Origin: Arthrobacter sp. ok362
Lineage (GTDB): Bacteria; Actinomycetota; Actinomycetes; Actinomycetales; Micrococcaceae
Assembly: GCF_900102785.1 (NCBI RefSeq)
Contig: NZ_FNGC01000006.1
Location: 124,001 to 188,000 of the forward strand
DNA: 64,000 nt
Direction of reading: 5' to 3'
Shown: positions 45,288-53,590 of the stretch, piece after piece
Layout of the letters: every line of letters starts with the position of its first letter
Numbering within the stretch: the stretch's first letter is position 1
Notes under the pieces: generated by a model
Told to the model about the DNA's origin: nothing
Database searches by the model: none
What the model saw: the letters and a program-made list of their open reading frames with translations, nothing else
Position numbers and translations under genes: made by a program

Positions 45288-48200
45288 ATGACTTACTACC
45301 CCAAGGCCTCCGCCGCACCCGCAGCCGCCGGTTCCACCACCGCCGCCTCCAACGCGGCTTCCAACACCGCTGGTGTGCCGGCCTCCGTGAAGTTCCCGGA
45401 GATCGAAGAGCGCATCCTCAAGTACTGGGACCAGGACGGCACCTTCCAGGCCAGCATCGACCAGCGTAGCGCCGGCCAGGACGGCAGCAACGAATTCGTC
45501 TTCTACGACGGTCCGCCCTTCGCCAATGGCCTGCCGCACTACGGCCACCTCCTGACCGGCTACGCCAAAGACCTCGTGGGCCGCTACCAGACCCAGCGCG
45601 GGCGCCGGGTGGAGCGCCGCTTCGGCTGGGACACCCACGGCCTCCCTGCCGAGCTGGAAGCCATGAAGCAGCTGGGCATGACGGACAAGACCCAGATCGA
45701 GGCCATGGGCATCGACAAGTTCAACGACGCCTGCCGTGCCTCCGTCATGAAGTACGCCGACGAGTGGAAGAGCTACGTCACCCGCCAGGCGCGCTGGGTG
45801 GACTTCGAGAACGACTATAAGACGCTCAACGTCGAGTACATGGAGTCCGTGCTGTGGGCCTTCAAGCAGCTGCACGAAAAGGGCCTCACCTACAACGGCT
45901 ACCGCGTCCTGCCGTACTGCTGGAAGGACGAGACGCCGCTGTCCAACCATGAGCTGCGTATGGACGACGACGTCTACAAGAACCGCCAGGACCAGACTGT
46001 CACGGTCACCTTCCCCATCACGGCGGGGGAGTCGGAGCTGTCCAGGCAGCTCGCCGGGGTGCAGGCGCTCGCCTGGACCACCACGCCGTGGACGCTGCCC
46101 ACCAACCTGGCGCTCGCCGTCGGGCCTGCCATCACCTATGTGGTCCTGCCGGCCGGCCCGCACGGGATCAAGGCCGCGTCGGCCGAAGCCCCCGTCACAG
46201 GCAGCTTCCTGCTCGCCGCGGACCTCCTGGGCGCCTACGCCAAGGACCTCGGCTACGGTGACGGGGCCGAAGGCGCCGCCGCCGCGGAAGCCGCCATCAC
46301 CTCCCGCCACGCCGGCGCCGAGCTGGACGGCCTGAGCTACGAGCCGCTCTGGGACTACTTCCACGATGCCGAAAAGTACGGCACCGAGAACGCCTGGCGC
46401 TTCCTCGAGGCCGACTACGTCACCACCACCGACGGCACCGGCATCGTCCACCAGGCCCCCGCCTACGGCGAAGACGACCAGAAAATCTGTGAAGAGGCCG
46501 GCATTCCGGTGGTACTCTCGGTCGACGAAGGCGCAAAGTTCCTCCCGCTCTTCGGCCACGGAGACCTCGCCGAAATCGCCGGACTGCAGGTGTTCGAGGC
46601 CAACAAGCCCATCACCCAAGTGCTCCGCGCCCAGGGCCGCCTGGTCCGCCAGGCCAGCTACGAGCACAGCTACCCGCACTGCTGGCGCTGCCGCAACCCG
46701 CTGATCTACCGTGCCGTGTCCTCCTGGTACGTCGAGGTCACCAAGTTCAAGGACCGCATGTCCGAGCTCAACCAGGACATCAACTGGATCCCGGGCAACG
46801 TCAAGGACGGCCAGTTCGGCAAGTGGCTCGCCAATGCCCGCGACTGGTCCATCAGCCGGAACCGCTACTGGGGCAGCCCCATCCCGGTCTGGCAGTCCAC
46901 GGACCCGGACTACCCGCGCACAGACGTCTACGGCTCCCTGGCCGAGATCGAGGCCGATTTCGGCCGCCTGCCGCTGAACAACGACGGCCAGGTGGACCTG
47001 CACCGGCCGTTCATCGACGAGCTCACGCGCCCGAACCCGGATGACCCCCGCACTCCGGAGGAGGGCCAGTCCGTCATGCGCCGGGTCGAGGACGTCCTGG
47101 ACGTCTGGTTCGACTCGGGTTCCATGCCCTACGGCCAGGTGCACTACCCGTTCGAGAACGAGGAGTGGTTCGACACCCACAACCCGGCGGACTTCATCGT
47201 CGAGTACATCGGCCAGACCCGCGGCTGGTTTTACATGCTCCACATCCTCTCCACCGCGCTGTTCGACCGCCCGGCCTTCCGCAACGTCATCAGCCACGGC
47301 ATCGTGCTGGGCTCGGACGGGCAGAAGATGTCCAAGAGCCTGCAGAACTACCCGGACGTCTCCGAGGTCCTGGACCGCGACGGCTCCGACGCCATGCGGT
47401 GGTTCCTGATGTCCAGCCCCATCCTGCGCGGCGGCAACCTCGTGGTCACCGAGCAGGGAATCCGCGACGGCGTCCGCCAGGTCATCCTGCCGCTGTGGAA
47501 CGTGTACAGCTTCTTCACGCTCTACACGAACGCCTCCAACGCAGTTGGAGGGCAAGCGCGTGGTTACGACGCGAAGCTCCGCTACGACGGCTACGCCGAC
47601 ACCCTGGACCAGTACCTGATGGCCAACACCGGGGACCTCGTCCGGAACATGACCGCCCAGCTGGACAGCTACGACATCTCCGGCGCCTGCGACGAGCTCC
47701 GCAGCTACCTGGACATGCTCACCAACTGGTACGTACGCCGCAGCCGGCAGCGCTTCTTCGACGAGAGCGTCGACGCCTTCGACGCGCTCTACACCGCGCT
47801 GGAAACCGTCTCCCGCGTGGCCGCGTCCCTGCTCCCGCTGGTCTCCGAGGAGATCTGGCGCGGGCTCACCGGCGGCCGCTCCGTGCACCTGGCCGACTGG
47901 CCGGACGCCGGGCTGTTCCCGGCCAACCCGGAACTGGTCGAGGCCATGAACCGCGTGCAGCAGATCTGCTCCACCGGCTCCTCGCTGCGCAAGGCCGCGA
48001 ACCTGCGCGTGCGCCTGCCGCTGCAGGAACTCACCGTCGTGGCACCCGGCGCGGACGCGCTGGGAGGCTTTGCCGCCGTCGTCGCCGATGAACTAAACCT
48101 GCGCTCGGTCCGCCTGCTCGACGCCGAGGCCGCCTCCCCGGAGGAGTTCGGCATCGAGCAGAAGCTCGTGGTCAACGCCCGCGCCGCCGGCCCGCGCCTG

Positions 48201-48668
48201 GGCAAGAACGTCCAGCAGGCCATCAAGGGCTCCAAGTCCGGCGACTGGTCCGTCAGCGAAGCCGGAGTGGTCACCGCCGGCGGCCTCGAGCTCGAGCCGC
48301 AGGAATACACCCTGGAAACCGTCGTGGCTGAAGCCGCGGAGGGCGCCGGAGCTGCTCCTGCCGCACGGGCTGCAGCCGTGCTTCCCGGCGGCGGGTTCGT
48401 GGTCCTCAACACCGAGGTCACCCCGGAGCTGGAGGCCGAGGGCATAGCCCGCGACATGGTCCGCGCCATCCAGCAGGCCCGCAAGGACGCCGGACTCAAT
48501 GTCAGCGACCGGATCAGCACCTCCGTCACGGCCAAGCAGGACGTCGTCGAAGCCCTGCTGGCCAACGCGGAGCTGGTCAAAACCGAAACCCTGACCATCG
48601 AGCTGGAAACCGTGACGGCCGACGTCAAGGAACCGCAGGTCAGTGTTGCCAAGAAAGTTGGGGCCTAA
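45288..48668 (+). CDS. ileS: Isoleucine-tRNA ligase
   Basis: A class I synthetase of 1126 residues that charges tRNA-Ile. HIGH is HYGH (84-87) in [15 protein letters not shown], the editing domain has [15 protein letters not shown], and KMSKS is in [13 protein letters not shown] near residue 680. The long C-terminal domain is of the eukaryote-like form common in actinobacteria. ATG 45288 ([10 protein letters not shown]) was chosen over ATG 45249 because AGGA (45277-45280) is spaced 7 bases from it and is the target of the T-box switch. The upstream in-frame ATG lies inside the sequestor loop without a binding site. folC follows after 3 bases. Confidence 0.96.
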   Translation: MTYYPKASAAPAAAGSTTAASNAASNTAGVPASVKFPEIEERILKYWDQDGTFQASIDQRSAGQDGSNEFVFYDGPPFANGLPHYGHLLTGYAKDLVGRYQTQRGRRVERRFGWDTHGLPAELEAMKQLGMTDKTQIEAMGIDKFNDACRASVMKYADEWKSYVTRQARWVDFENDYKTLNVEYMESVLWAFKQLHEKGLTYNGYRVLPYCWKDETPLSNHELRMDDDVYKNRQDQTVTVTFPITAGESELSRQLAGVQALAWTTTPWTLPTNLALAVGPAITYVVLPAGPHGIKAASAEAPVTGSFLLAADLLGAYAKDLGYGDGAEGAAAAEAAITSRHAGAELDGLSYEPLWDYFHDAEKYGTENAWRFLEADYVTTTDGTGIVHQAPAYGEDDQKICEEAGIPVVLSVDEGAKFLPLFGHGDLAEIAGLQVFEANKPITQVLRAQGRLVRQASYEHSYPHCWRCRNPLIYRAVSSWYVEVTKFKDRMSELNQDINWIPGNVKDGQFGKWLANARDWSISRNRYWGSPIPVWQSTDPDYPRTDVYGSLAEIEADFGRLPLNNDGQVDLHRPFIDELTRPNPDDPRTPEEGQSVMRRVEDVLDVWFDSGSMPYGQVHYPFENEEWFDTHNPADFIVEYIGQTRGWFYMLHILSTALFDRPAFRNVISHGIVLGSDGQKMSKSLQNYPDVSEVLDRDGSDAMRWFLMSSPILRGGNLVVTEQGIRDGVRQVILPLWNVYSFFTLYTNASNAVGGQARGYDAKLRYDGYADTLDQYLMANTGDLVRNMTAQLDSYDISGACDELRSYLDMLTNWYVRRSRQRFFDESVDAFDALYTALETVSRVAASLLPLVSEEIWRGLTGGRSVHLADWPDAGLFPANPELVEAMNRVQQICSTGSSLRKAANLRVRLPLQELTVVAPGADALGGFAAVVADELNLRSVRLLDAEAASPEEFGIEQKLVVNARAAGPRLGKNVQQAIKGSKSGDWSVSEAGVVTAGGLELEPQEYTLETVVAEAAEGAGAAPAARAAAVLPGGGFVVLNTEVTPELEAEGIARDMVRAIQQARKDAGLNVSDRISTSVTAKQDVVEALLANAELVKTETLTIELETVTADVKEPQVSVAKKVGA

Positions 48669-48671
48669 GCC

Positions 48672-50030
48672 ATGACCGACGAATTCTCCGTAGAAAGCGT
48701 CTACGCCGAGCTGCTGGGCCGGGCGCCGGAAAACAAGATGGAGCCGCGGCTTGCCCCGCTGCACCGTGCCATGGAAATCCTGGGGGAGCCGAACAAGGCG
48801 TTCCCGATCATCCACGTCACCGGCACCAACGGCAAGACGTCCACGGCCCGGATGATCGAGGCCGGGCTGCGCGCCCACGGCCTGAGCACCGGCCGGTACA
48901 CGAGCCCGCACCTGTCCAAGGTCACCGAACGGATCAGCATCGACGGCGCCCCGGTGCCGGATGCGACGTTCGTCCGGATCTGGGACGAGATCCGGCCCTA
49001 CCTGCAGATCGTGGACAGCGAACTCGAGGCCGAGGGCCAGCCCCGGCTGACCTACTTCGAGTGCCTGACCATCCTGGGCTTCGCGGTCTTCGCGGACCAG
49101 CCGGTCAATGTCGCCGTGATCGAAGTGGGCCTGGGCGGCATCACCGACGCCACGAACGTCGGCGACGGCCAGGTATCCGTGGTCACGCCCATCTCCCTGG
49201 ACCACACCGATTTGCTCGGCGACACCACCGGGGACATCGCCTACGAGAAAGCCGGCATCATCAAGCCCGGCGGCTTCCTCATCAGCGCGGCGCAGCCGGT
49301 CGACGCGGCCCAGGTCCTGCTGGAGAAGGCCAAGGAGGTCAACGTGCCGTTCCGCTTCGAGGGCGTGGAGTTCGGCGTTGAATCCCGCACCGTCGCCGTG
49401 GGCGGCCAGATGGTCACCATCCAGGGCCTCGCCGGCCGTTACGAGGATCTGCTGGTGCCGCTGCACGGCGCGCACCAGGCCGAGAACGCCGCCGTCGCGA
49501 TTGCCGCCCTGGAAGCGTTCTTCGGCGGGGAGAAAGCGATCGACGCCGAGATCCTGCAGGAGGCTTTTGCCTCCGTCACCTCCCCGGGGCGGCTCGAAGT
49601 GGTCCGCACCTCGCCGACCATCATCGTGGACGCGGCCCACAACCCGGAGGGCATCCGGGTCTCCGCCGAGGCCATTCACGAGGCCTTCAACTTCACCAAG
49701 CTGGTGGTGGTGGTGGGCGTCCTGCGGGAAAAGGACGCCGAGGAGATCCTGCGCCAGCTCAAGGAATCCCTGGGCGGCCTCGCCACCGAATACTGCTTCA
49801 CCGAGTCAAACTCGCCCCGCGCCGTCCCGGCCGAAGACCTGGCCGAGATCGCCCTTGACCTCGGCTTCGGCGAGGACAACATCCACGTCGCCGCGAAGCT
49901 CGACGACGCCATCGAATGGGCCGTGGAACGCGCCGAAGCCGATGACGAGCCCGCCGGCGGGGTCCTCGTGACCGGCTCCATCACGCTTGTCGCGGACGCC
50001 CGGATCCTGCTCGGAAAGGCGGACGCGTAA
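48672..50030 (+). CDS. folC: Bifunctional folylpolyglutamate/dihydrofolate synthase
   Basis: A Mur-ligase-like enzyme of 452 residues that adds glutamate to dihydropteroate and to folates. The P-loop is HVTGTNGKTSTARMIEAGL (about residues 48-66). TSPHLSKVTERISIDG is the omega-loop region, GLGGITDATNV binds Mg, and SLDHTDLLGDT follows. The C-terminal domain carries VDAAHNPEGI. It starts 3 bases after ileS and ends 3 bases before the DUF4233 gene, so its expression probably depends on the ileS T-box. Confidence 0.96.
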   Translation: MTDEFSVESVYAELLGRAPENKMEPRLAPLHRAMEILGEPNKAFPIIHVTGTNGKTSTARMIEAGLRAHGLSTGRYTSPHLSKVTERISIDGAPVPDATFVRIWDEIRPYLQIVDSELEAEGQPRLTYFECLTILGFAVFADQPVNVAVIEVGLGGITDATNVGDGQVSVVTPISLDHTDLLGDTTGDIAYEKAGIIKPGGFLISAAQPVDAAQVLLEKAKEVNVPFRFEGVEFGVESRTVAVGGQMVTIQGLAGRYEDLLVPLHGAHQAENAAVAIAALEAFFGGEKAIDAEILQEAFASVTSPGRLEVVRTSPTIIVDAAHNPEGIRVSAEAIHEAFNFTKLVVVVGVLREKDAEEILRQLKESLGGLATEYCFTESNSPRAVPAEDLAEIALDLGFGEDNIHVAAKLDDAIEWAVERAEADDEPAGGVLVTGSITLVADARILLGKADA

Positions 50031-50033
50031 GCG

Positions 50034-50489
50034 ATGGCGAAACTCACCAAAGCCCAGCGCGAATGGCGCCCGGGCATGCCCAAAAAGCGTCGTTCCACGA
50101 AGGTCATGTTCGCCTCCACGGTCCTGTTGCTGGAAGCATTTGTGGTGCTCTTCGGGACGCTGGCCGTCTTTGGACTGCACCGGAACGAATATCCGGCAGG
50201 ACTGGTCTTCGCGGTGGGGATCGGGCTCTGCCTGGTGTTCATCTTCACCTGCGCGGTCCTCTCGAAGCCGTGGGGAGTGGCCCTGGGCTGGACCCTGCAG
50301 CTGGTCCTGATCCTGGGCGGCCTTGTGGAGCCAGCCATGTACCTCGTCGGCGCGCTCTTCGCCGTGGCGTGGTGGTACGGGATCCGGACCGGCATCCGGA
50401 TTGACCGGGAAGCCGCGCAGCGGGAGCGCGAGCAGGCTGACTGGGACGCGGCCCATCCCCAGGGTCCCGCGCCCGGAAACGGCGCCTGA
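50034..50489 (+). CDS. DUF4233 membrane protein
   Basis: A 151-residue protein with a basic N-terminus ([27 protein letters not shown]) and about four membrane segments ([73 protein letters not shown] split in two), then an acidic Arg/Glu tail. The family is unknown in function but is regularly found between folC and ndk in actinobacteria, as here. It starts 3 bases after folC. Confidence 0.9.
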   Translation: MAKLTKAQREWRPGMPKKRRSTKVMFASTVLLLEAFVVLFGTLAVFGLHRNEYPAGLVFAVGIGLCLVFIFTCAVLSKPWGVALGWTLQLVLILGGLVEPAMYLVGALFAVAWWYGIRTGIRIDREAAQREREQADWDAAHPQGPAPGNGA

Positions 50490-50562
50490 ACCTGCAGCCC
50501 GGGGGCGTAGCCCGCACCCCGTAGACTTGACCCGAACCCCACCCCAACACATTGGAGCAGCT

Positions 50563-50976
50563 GTGAGCATTGAGCGCACCCTCGTCCTGATCAAGCCCGA
50601 CGGCGTCGCCCGCAATCTGTCCGGCGCCATCCTGAGCCGGATCGAAGCCAAGGGCTACACCCTGGCAGAGCTCAAGAAAGTCGATGCAAACCGCGAGCTG
50701 CTGGAGCAGCACTACGAGGAGCACGTCGGCAAGCCGTTCTACGAGCCGCTGGTTGAGTTCATGCTCAGCGGCCCGGTGGTTGCCGCGATCTTCGAGGGAC
50801 ACCGGGTGATCGAGGGCTTCCGTATCCTCGCCGGCACCACGGACCCGACGACGGCGGCGCCCGGCACCATCCGCGGCGACTTCGGCCGCGACTGGGGCCT
50901 GAAGGTACAGCAGAACCTGGTCCACGGCTCGGACTCGGCGGAATCCGCCGAGCGTGAGATCAAGATCTGGTTCTAG
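50563..50976 (+). CDS. ndk: Nucleoside-diphosphate kinase
   Basis: Balances nucleoside triphosphate pools by phosphate transfer through a histidine. The 137-residue protein from GTG 50563 has Lys11 ([13 protein letters not shown]) and the active His121 in [16 protein letters not shown], at the usual spacing from the C-terminus. Length is standard. It follows the DUF4233 gene by 73 bases and probably also has its own promoter. The hairpin at 51017 terminates it. Confidence 0.96.
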   Translation: MSIERTLVLIKPDGVARNLSGAILSRIEAKGYTLAELKKVDANRELLEQHYEEHVGKPFYEPLVEFMLSGPVVAAIFEGHRVIEGFRILAGTTDPTTAAPGTIRGDFGRDWGLKVQQNLVHGSDSAESAEREIKIWF

Positions 50977-51016
50977 CGCTTCCCTGACGTGAGTCTCACC
51001 TGGTGAGAGACCCAGT

Positions 51017-51068
51017 GGTGACAGATAAGGCCAATGTTCGTTCGCGGGTATTGGCCTTAGCTGTCACC
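51017..51068. terminator. Terminator hairpin after ndk, left copy
   Basis: GGTGACAG, TAAGGCCAAT and their complements form a stem of about 18 pairs with one mismatch, around a 14-base loop. A closely similar hairpin at 52375 lies before VKOR. The two share TAAGGCCAATG, ATTGGCCTTAG and a following CCTCGCG. A small inverted repeat TCTCACC/GGTGAGA sits at 50994-51008. Confidence 0.8.
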
Positions 51069-51640
51069 TCGCGCTAGTTACTGCGGCGAGGCGCAACAGA
51101 TTCGAGAACTGACGTGTCTGCATGACCCAGTGCGAGGGCTCCAGCATGGCAATGCTCAGGATGGGTTGAAGCCATTGTGGCCGTAGCGACCAGTACCCGC
51201 TGACTACCAGCCGCGTGCGCTCACCCGCGTCCTCCCAAGAACCGCTCGGGTTCAAGGGCCGCGACCTCCCACCATTCGCTGCCGTCGAGCTTCGCCGCCA
51301 GACGGTCACCAATGGCGATTTCCTGCCACTCGGGATGGATGCTCTCTGCGCTGCGCCCGAAGTTATCGAGACGGTCCCAGCTGTAACAACCGGCGCGATC
51401 CGTTCCCATCTGGACCAGCCAGGGCCACACGCGGGAAGGGGGGCGCCTCGATGGTCACGGCCATGGTCGCGCTTCGGGTGCTGCCCGGAATCAACTCGGC
51501 GCGGGCGGTCTCGTCATCGAGTCCGCCGTAGTTGACGCTTGCCGCGGCGAAGTCATGGTCCGGAGCCAGCATAAGGGCGAACCCGCCGCTCGCTAGGTAG
51601 GCAGGCATGTCCCCTCGCTCGGCGAGAAGGCTCACAACCG
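51064..51640 (-). pseudogene. Decayed hydrolase/SRPBCC remnant
   Basis: Three minus-strand frames carry parts of one lineage. The first (about 51640-51430) reads AYLASGGFALMLAPDHDFAAAS, like a dienelactone-hydrolase-type interior, then TRSATMAVTIEAPP, the start of an SRPBCC domain. The second (51430-51221) continues MWPWLVQMGTDRAG and DNFGRSAESIHPEWQEI. The third (51312-51064) ends RTRLVVSGYWSLRPQWL and SHWVMQTRQFSNL, the SRPBCC C-terminus. At least two frame changes and a lost middle separate them, so no intact protein is made. It follows the flavodoxin gene on the same strand. Confidence 0.7.
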
Positions 51641-51708
51641 TCTTGGGTCCTCCGGGGCACGCTCCACCCCGCTAGACGGCCGGGCCGAGCTGTTCAGTCT
51701 CCATGGCA

Positions 51709-52254
51709 TTATCCCGTGATGCTGCCCGAAGATGTGGACGAAGCAGGTTTGGCCAGTTGGTCCGTAATCTGATCCGTCCACTCGTCGACAGCCGCCCAGT
51801 CCCGTAAATCCCCAAAACGGCCGCCGGTTAGCCGGAACAACTTCCGGAGCGGTGCCGGCATCTGGCCGGCCTTGTAGACACCAGAGAAGATTTTGTGGCC
51901 GCGGAGCGGAACTTCCTTGATCAGGACTTCTGCCAGACGCTTCTGTTGCAGTGCCGCACCGCGCCGGCGAAACGGCTTTGGCAGCGCATCAGCCATCCCT
52001 ACACTGAAGGCCCAGGCGGGTCGTTTGGCCAGCTCGCGGGCATGGTGATTGAAGAACAGCAAAGCCGGGGGCAACCAGGCCTGGTTATGGATGGCGCTGC
52101 CGACGACGACAGCCTCATAGCCGGAGACAGCCTCGACTTCCTCCACGGACCGGCACTCTACCTCGCCCAGTGCAGCCGCCATACGGGATGCTATATGTTG
52201 AGCTATCTCCCGGGTGGACCCCAAGGCGCTTGCGTAGGCAACTAGAACAGTCAC
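51709..52254 (-). CDS. Flavodoxin domain protein
   Basis: A 181-residue flavodoxin-fold protein. The FMN phosphate loop is VLVAYASALGSTREIAQHIA (residues 3-22), with VVVGSAIHNQAWLPPALLFFNHHARE after strand 3 and AWAFSVGM next. This matches small HemG-like flavodoxins of actinobacteria that are often near dienelactone hydrolase and SRPBCC genes. The start is GTG with GAGGAGG upstream. It is the only intact gene in the hairpin-flanked segment 51017-52430, and the genes after it are decayed, so its own role may also be fading. Confidence 0.88.
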   Translation of the reverse strand: MTVLVAYASALGSTREIAQHIASRMAAALGEVECRSVEEVEAVSGYEAVVVGSAIHNQAWLPPALLFFNHHARELAKRPAWAFSVGMADALPKPFRRRGAALQQKRLAEVLIKEVPLRGHKIFSGVYKAGQMPAPLRKLFRLTGGRFGDLRDWAAVDEWTDQITDQLAKPASSTSSGSITG

Positions 52255-52374
52255 GATGAAGCCTCCTCTGTCTTCCTTTCTCCAGCCTTATGGAACCTGT
52301 GCGAGCGGGGTCGTGCCATAAGTCCCGACATGGGCTCAGACCATGAAAGGGTGCAGTTCCTCCGCCGCCTCACC

Positions 52375-52430
52375 GAGGTCACAGCTAAGGCCAATGCTCA
52401 GCGCGAGCATTGGCCTTAGGTGTCAACCTC
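52375..52430. terminator. Terminator hairpin before VKOR 3' end, right copy
   Basis: GAGGT, ACA, CTAAGGCCAATGCT and their complements make a stem of more than 20 pairs around CAGCGCG. On the minus strand it lies 18 bases after the VKOR stop. It is the second copy of the ndk hairpin, about 80 percent identical by eye over 55 bases. Confidence 0.85.
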
Positions 52431-52447
52431 GCGGCGATTTAGCGAAC

Positions 52448-53119
52448 TCAGTAGCCTGAGGTCCCGATGAAGACCTGGATGAAGGCGAAGAAGATCGTCG
52501 CGATGACGGCGACGTACAGCAGCGCCGTGATGATCCAGCCGGAGTCGCCGATGACCTTCGTGGCGCCGGCAGGCAGCGCGATCACGCCGTGGGAGATGTT
52601 GCGGACGCTCACCCAGACGAACAACGGGATCATCACGGCCCAGACGATCATGCAGAACGGGCAGAGGATGTGGATGGCGTACAGGGCCTGGGACCAGAGC
52701 CAGACCACGAACGCGAAACCCAGCGTCACGCCTGCCTGGAGCCCCAGCCAGTACCACCGGGCGAATCTGGCGCCGGCCAGGATGCCCATGGCTGTGGTGA
52801 TGATTACGGCGAAGGCCACGATCCCGATGAACATGTTCGGGAAACCGAAGACGGAACTCTGCGGCGTCTGCATGACCTGGCCGCAGGAGATCCACGGGTT
52901 CACGTCGCAGACCGTGACGTGGTTCGGGTCCTTCAGGACCTCCAGCTTCTCCAGCACCAGGGCCCCGGAAGCGAGCCAGCCAATGACGCCGGTGATCAGC
53001 AGGAGCCAGGCGAACGGGCGGTCGCGGGTCATCGTGGGAAGGGACCGGGCCGCGGAAGCCGGGCCCGAACCCGGTTGGTGTACGGTCGCGTCGCCGGCAG
53101 TGCTGGAGATGCTGGGCAT
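52448..53119 (-). CDS. Vitamin K epoxide reductase family protein
   Basis: A 223-residue VKOR homologue, which in actinobacteria reoxidises DsbA during disulphide formation in exported proteins, using menaquinone. Four cysteines stand in the expected order: Cys71 and Cys79 (the loop pair, CDVNPWISC) and Cys153 and Cys156 (CPFC active pair in a membrane helix). Five hydrophobic segments are seen. ATG 53119 (MPSISSTAGD) follows an AGGA. The extension to 53497 has no support. No thioredoxin domain is fused and no DsbA gene is adjacent. Confidence 0.92.
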   Translation of the reverse strand: MPSISSTAGDATVHQPGSGPASAARSLPTMTRDRPFAWLLLITGVIGWLASGALVLEKLEVLKDPNHVTVCDVNPWISCGQVMQTPQSSVFGFPNMFIGIVAFAVIITTAMGILAGARFARWYWLGLQAGVTLGFAFVVWLWSQALYAIHILCPFCMIVWAVMIPLFVWVSVRNISHGVIALPAGATKVIGDSGWIITALLYVAVIATIFFAFIQVFIGTSGY

Positions 53120-53590
53120 GGAATATGAGTCCTTTTCCTCGTGTGCTTCTGGCCCCGATTGTAACGCCGCAGGCTGGGCGGCGCCGGAGAACAGCCCCCG
53201 CCGCCCTGCCCTGCCGCACCTGTTGCACTTCCGGCCCCGCCTACGCCAGCTTTGGCGGCTAATGTGAGAGAATGATCGTGGCTGGAACCCGATCCACATC
53301 CGGATTCCGGTCCGGCGATTTTGTTTCAAGACCGCCAATGATGAGCAGGGAGCTGCGGATCCTCTGATTCCAGCTGTCCCGCAATGCCATTGGACGGCAC
53401 CTGGTTGTGGCGTATAGGTCAACGGGTTCCCAAACAATCTCGCCGGCCCTCCAGGGCTGCCGCACCCCACTGCCGGTGCGAACCTGAGGGTATCCAATTG
53501 ACTTCTGTCAATGCCTGCGGGTGTTGACGCATATTTGCCCCAACGGGCGCCGAATGTGGCGGCGCATCAGGGGCAGGAGTGTCGCCACAT
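53120..53590. other. Intergenic region with rne leader
   Basis: The 471-base gap between the divergent VKOR and RNase E genes holds no credible ORF. It contains the VKOR promoter at its left end and probably a long 5' untranslated leader for rne at its right. An AT-rich patch (TATCCAATTGACTTCTGTCAAT) lies at 53491-53512 and TTGACGCATATTTG at 53524. GGCAGGAG at 53572-53579 is the rne binding site. RNase E leaders elsewhere mediate autoregulation, but no known motif was recognised here. Confidence 0.4.

Noticed and set aside
45270..47888. 872-residue minus-strand ORF opposite ileS
   Set aside because: It is a shadow frame with no recognisable domain.
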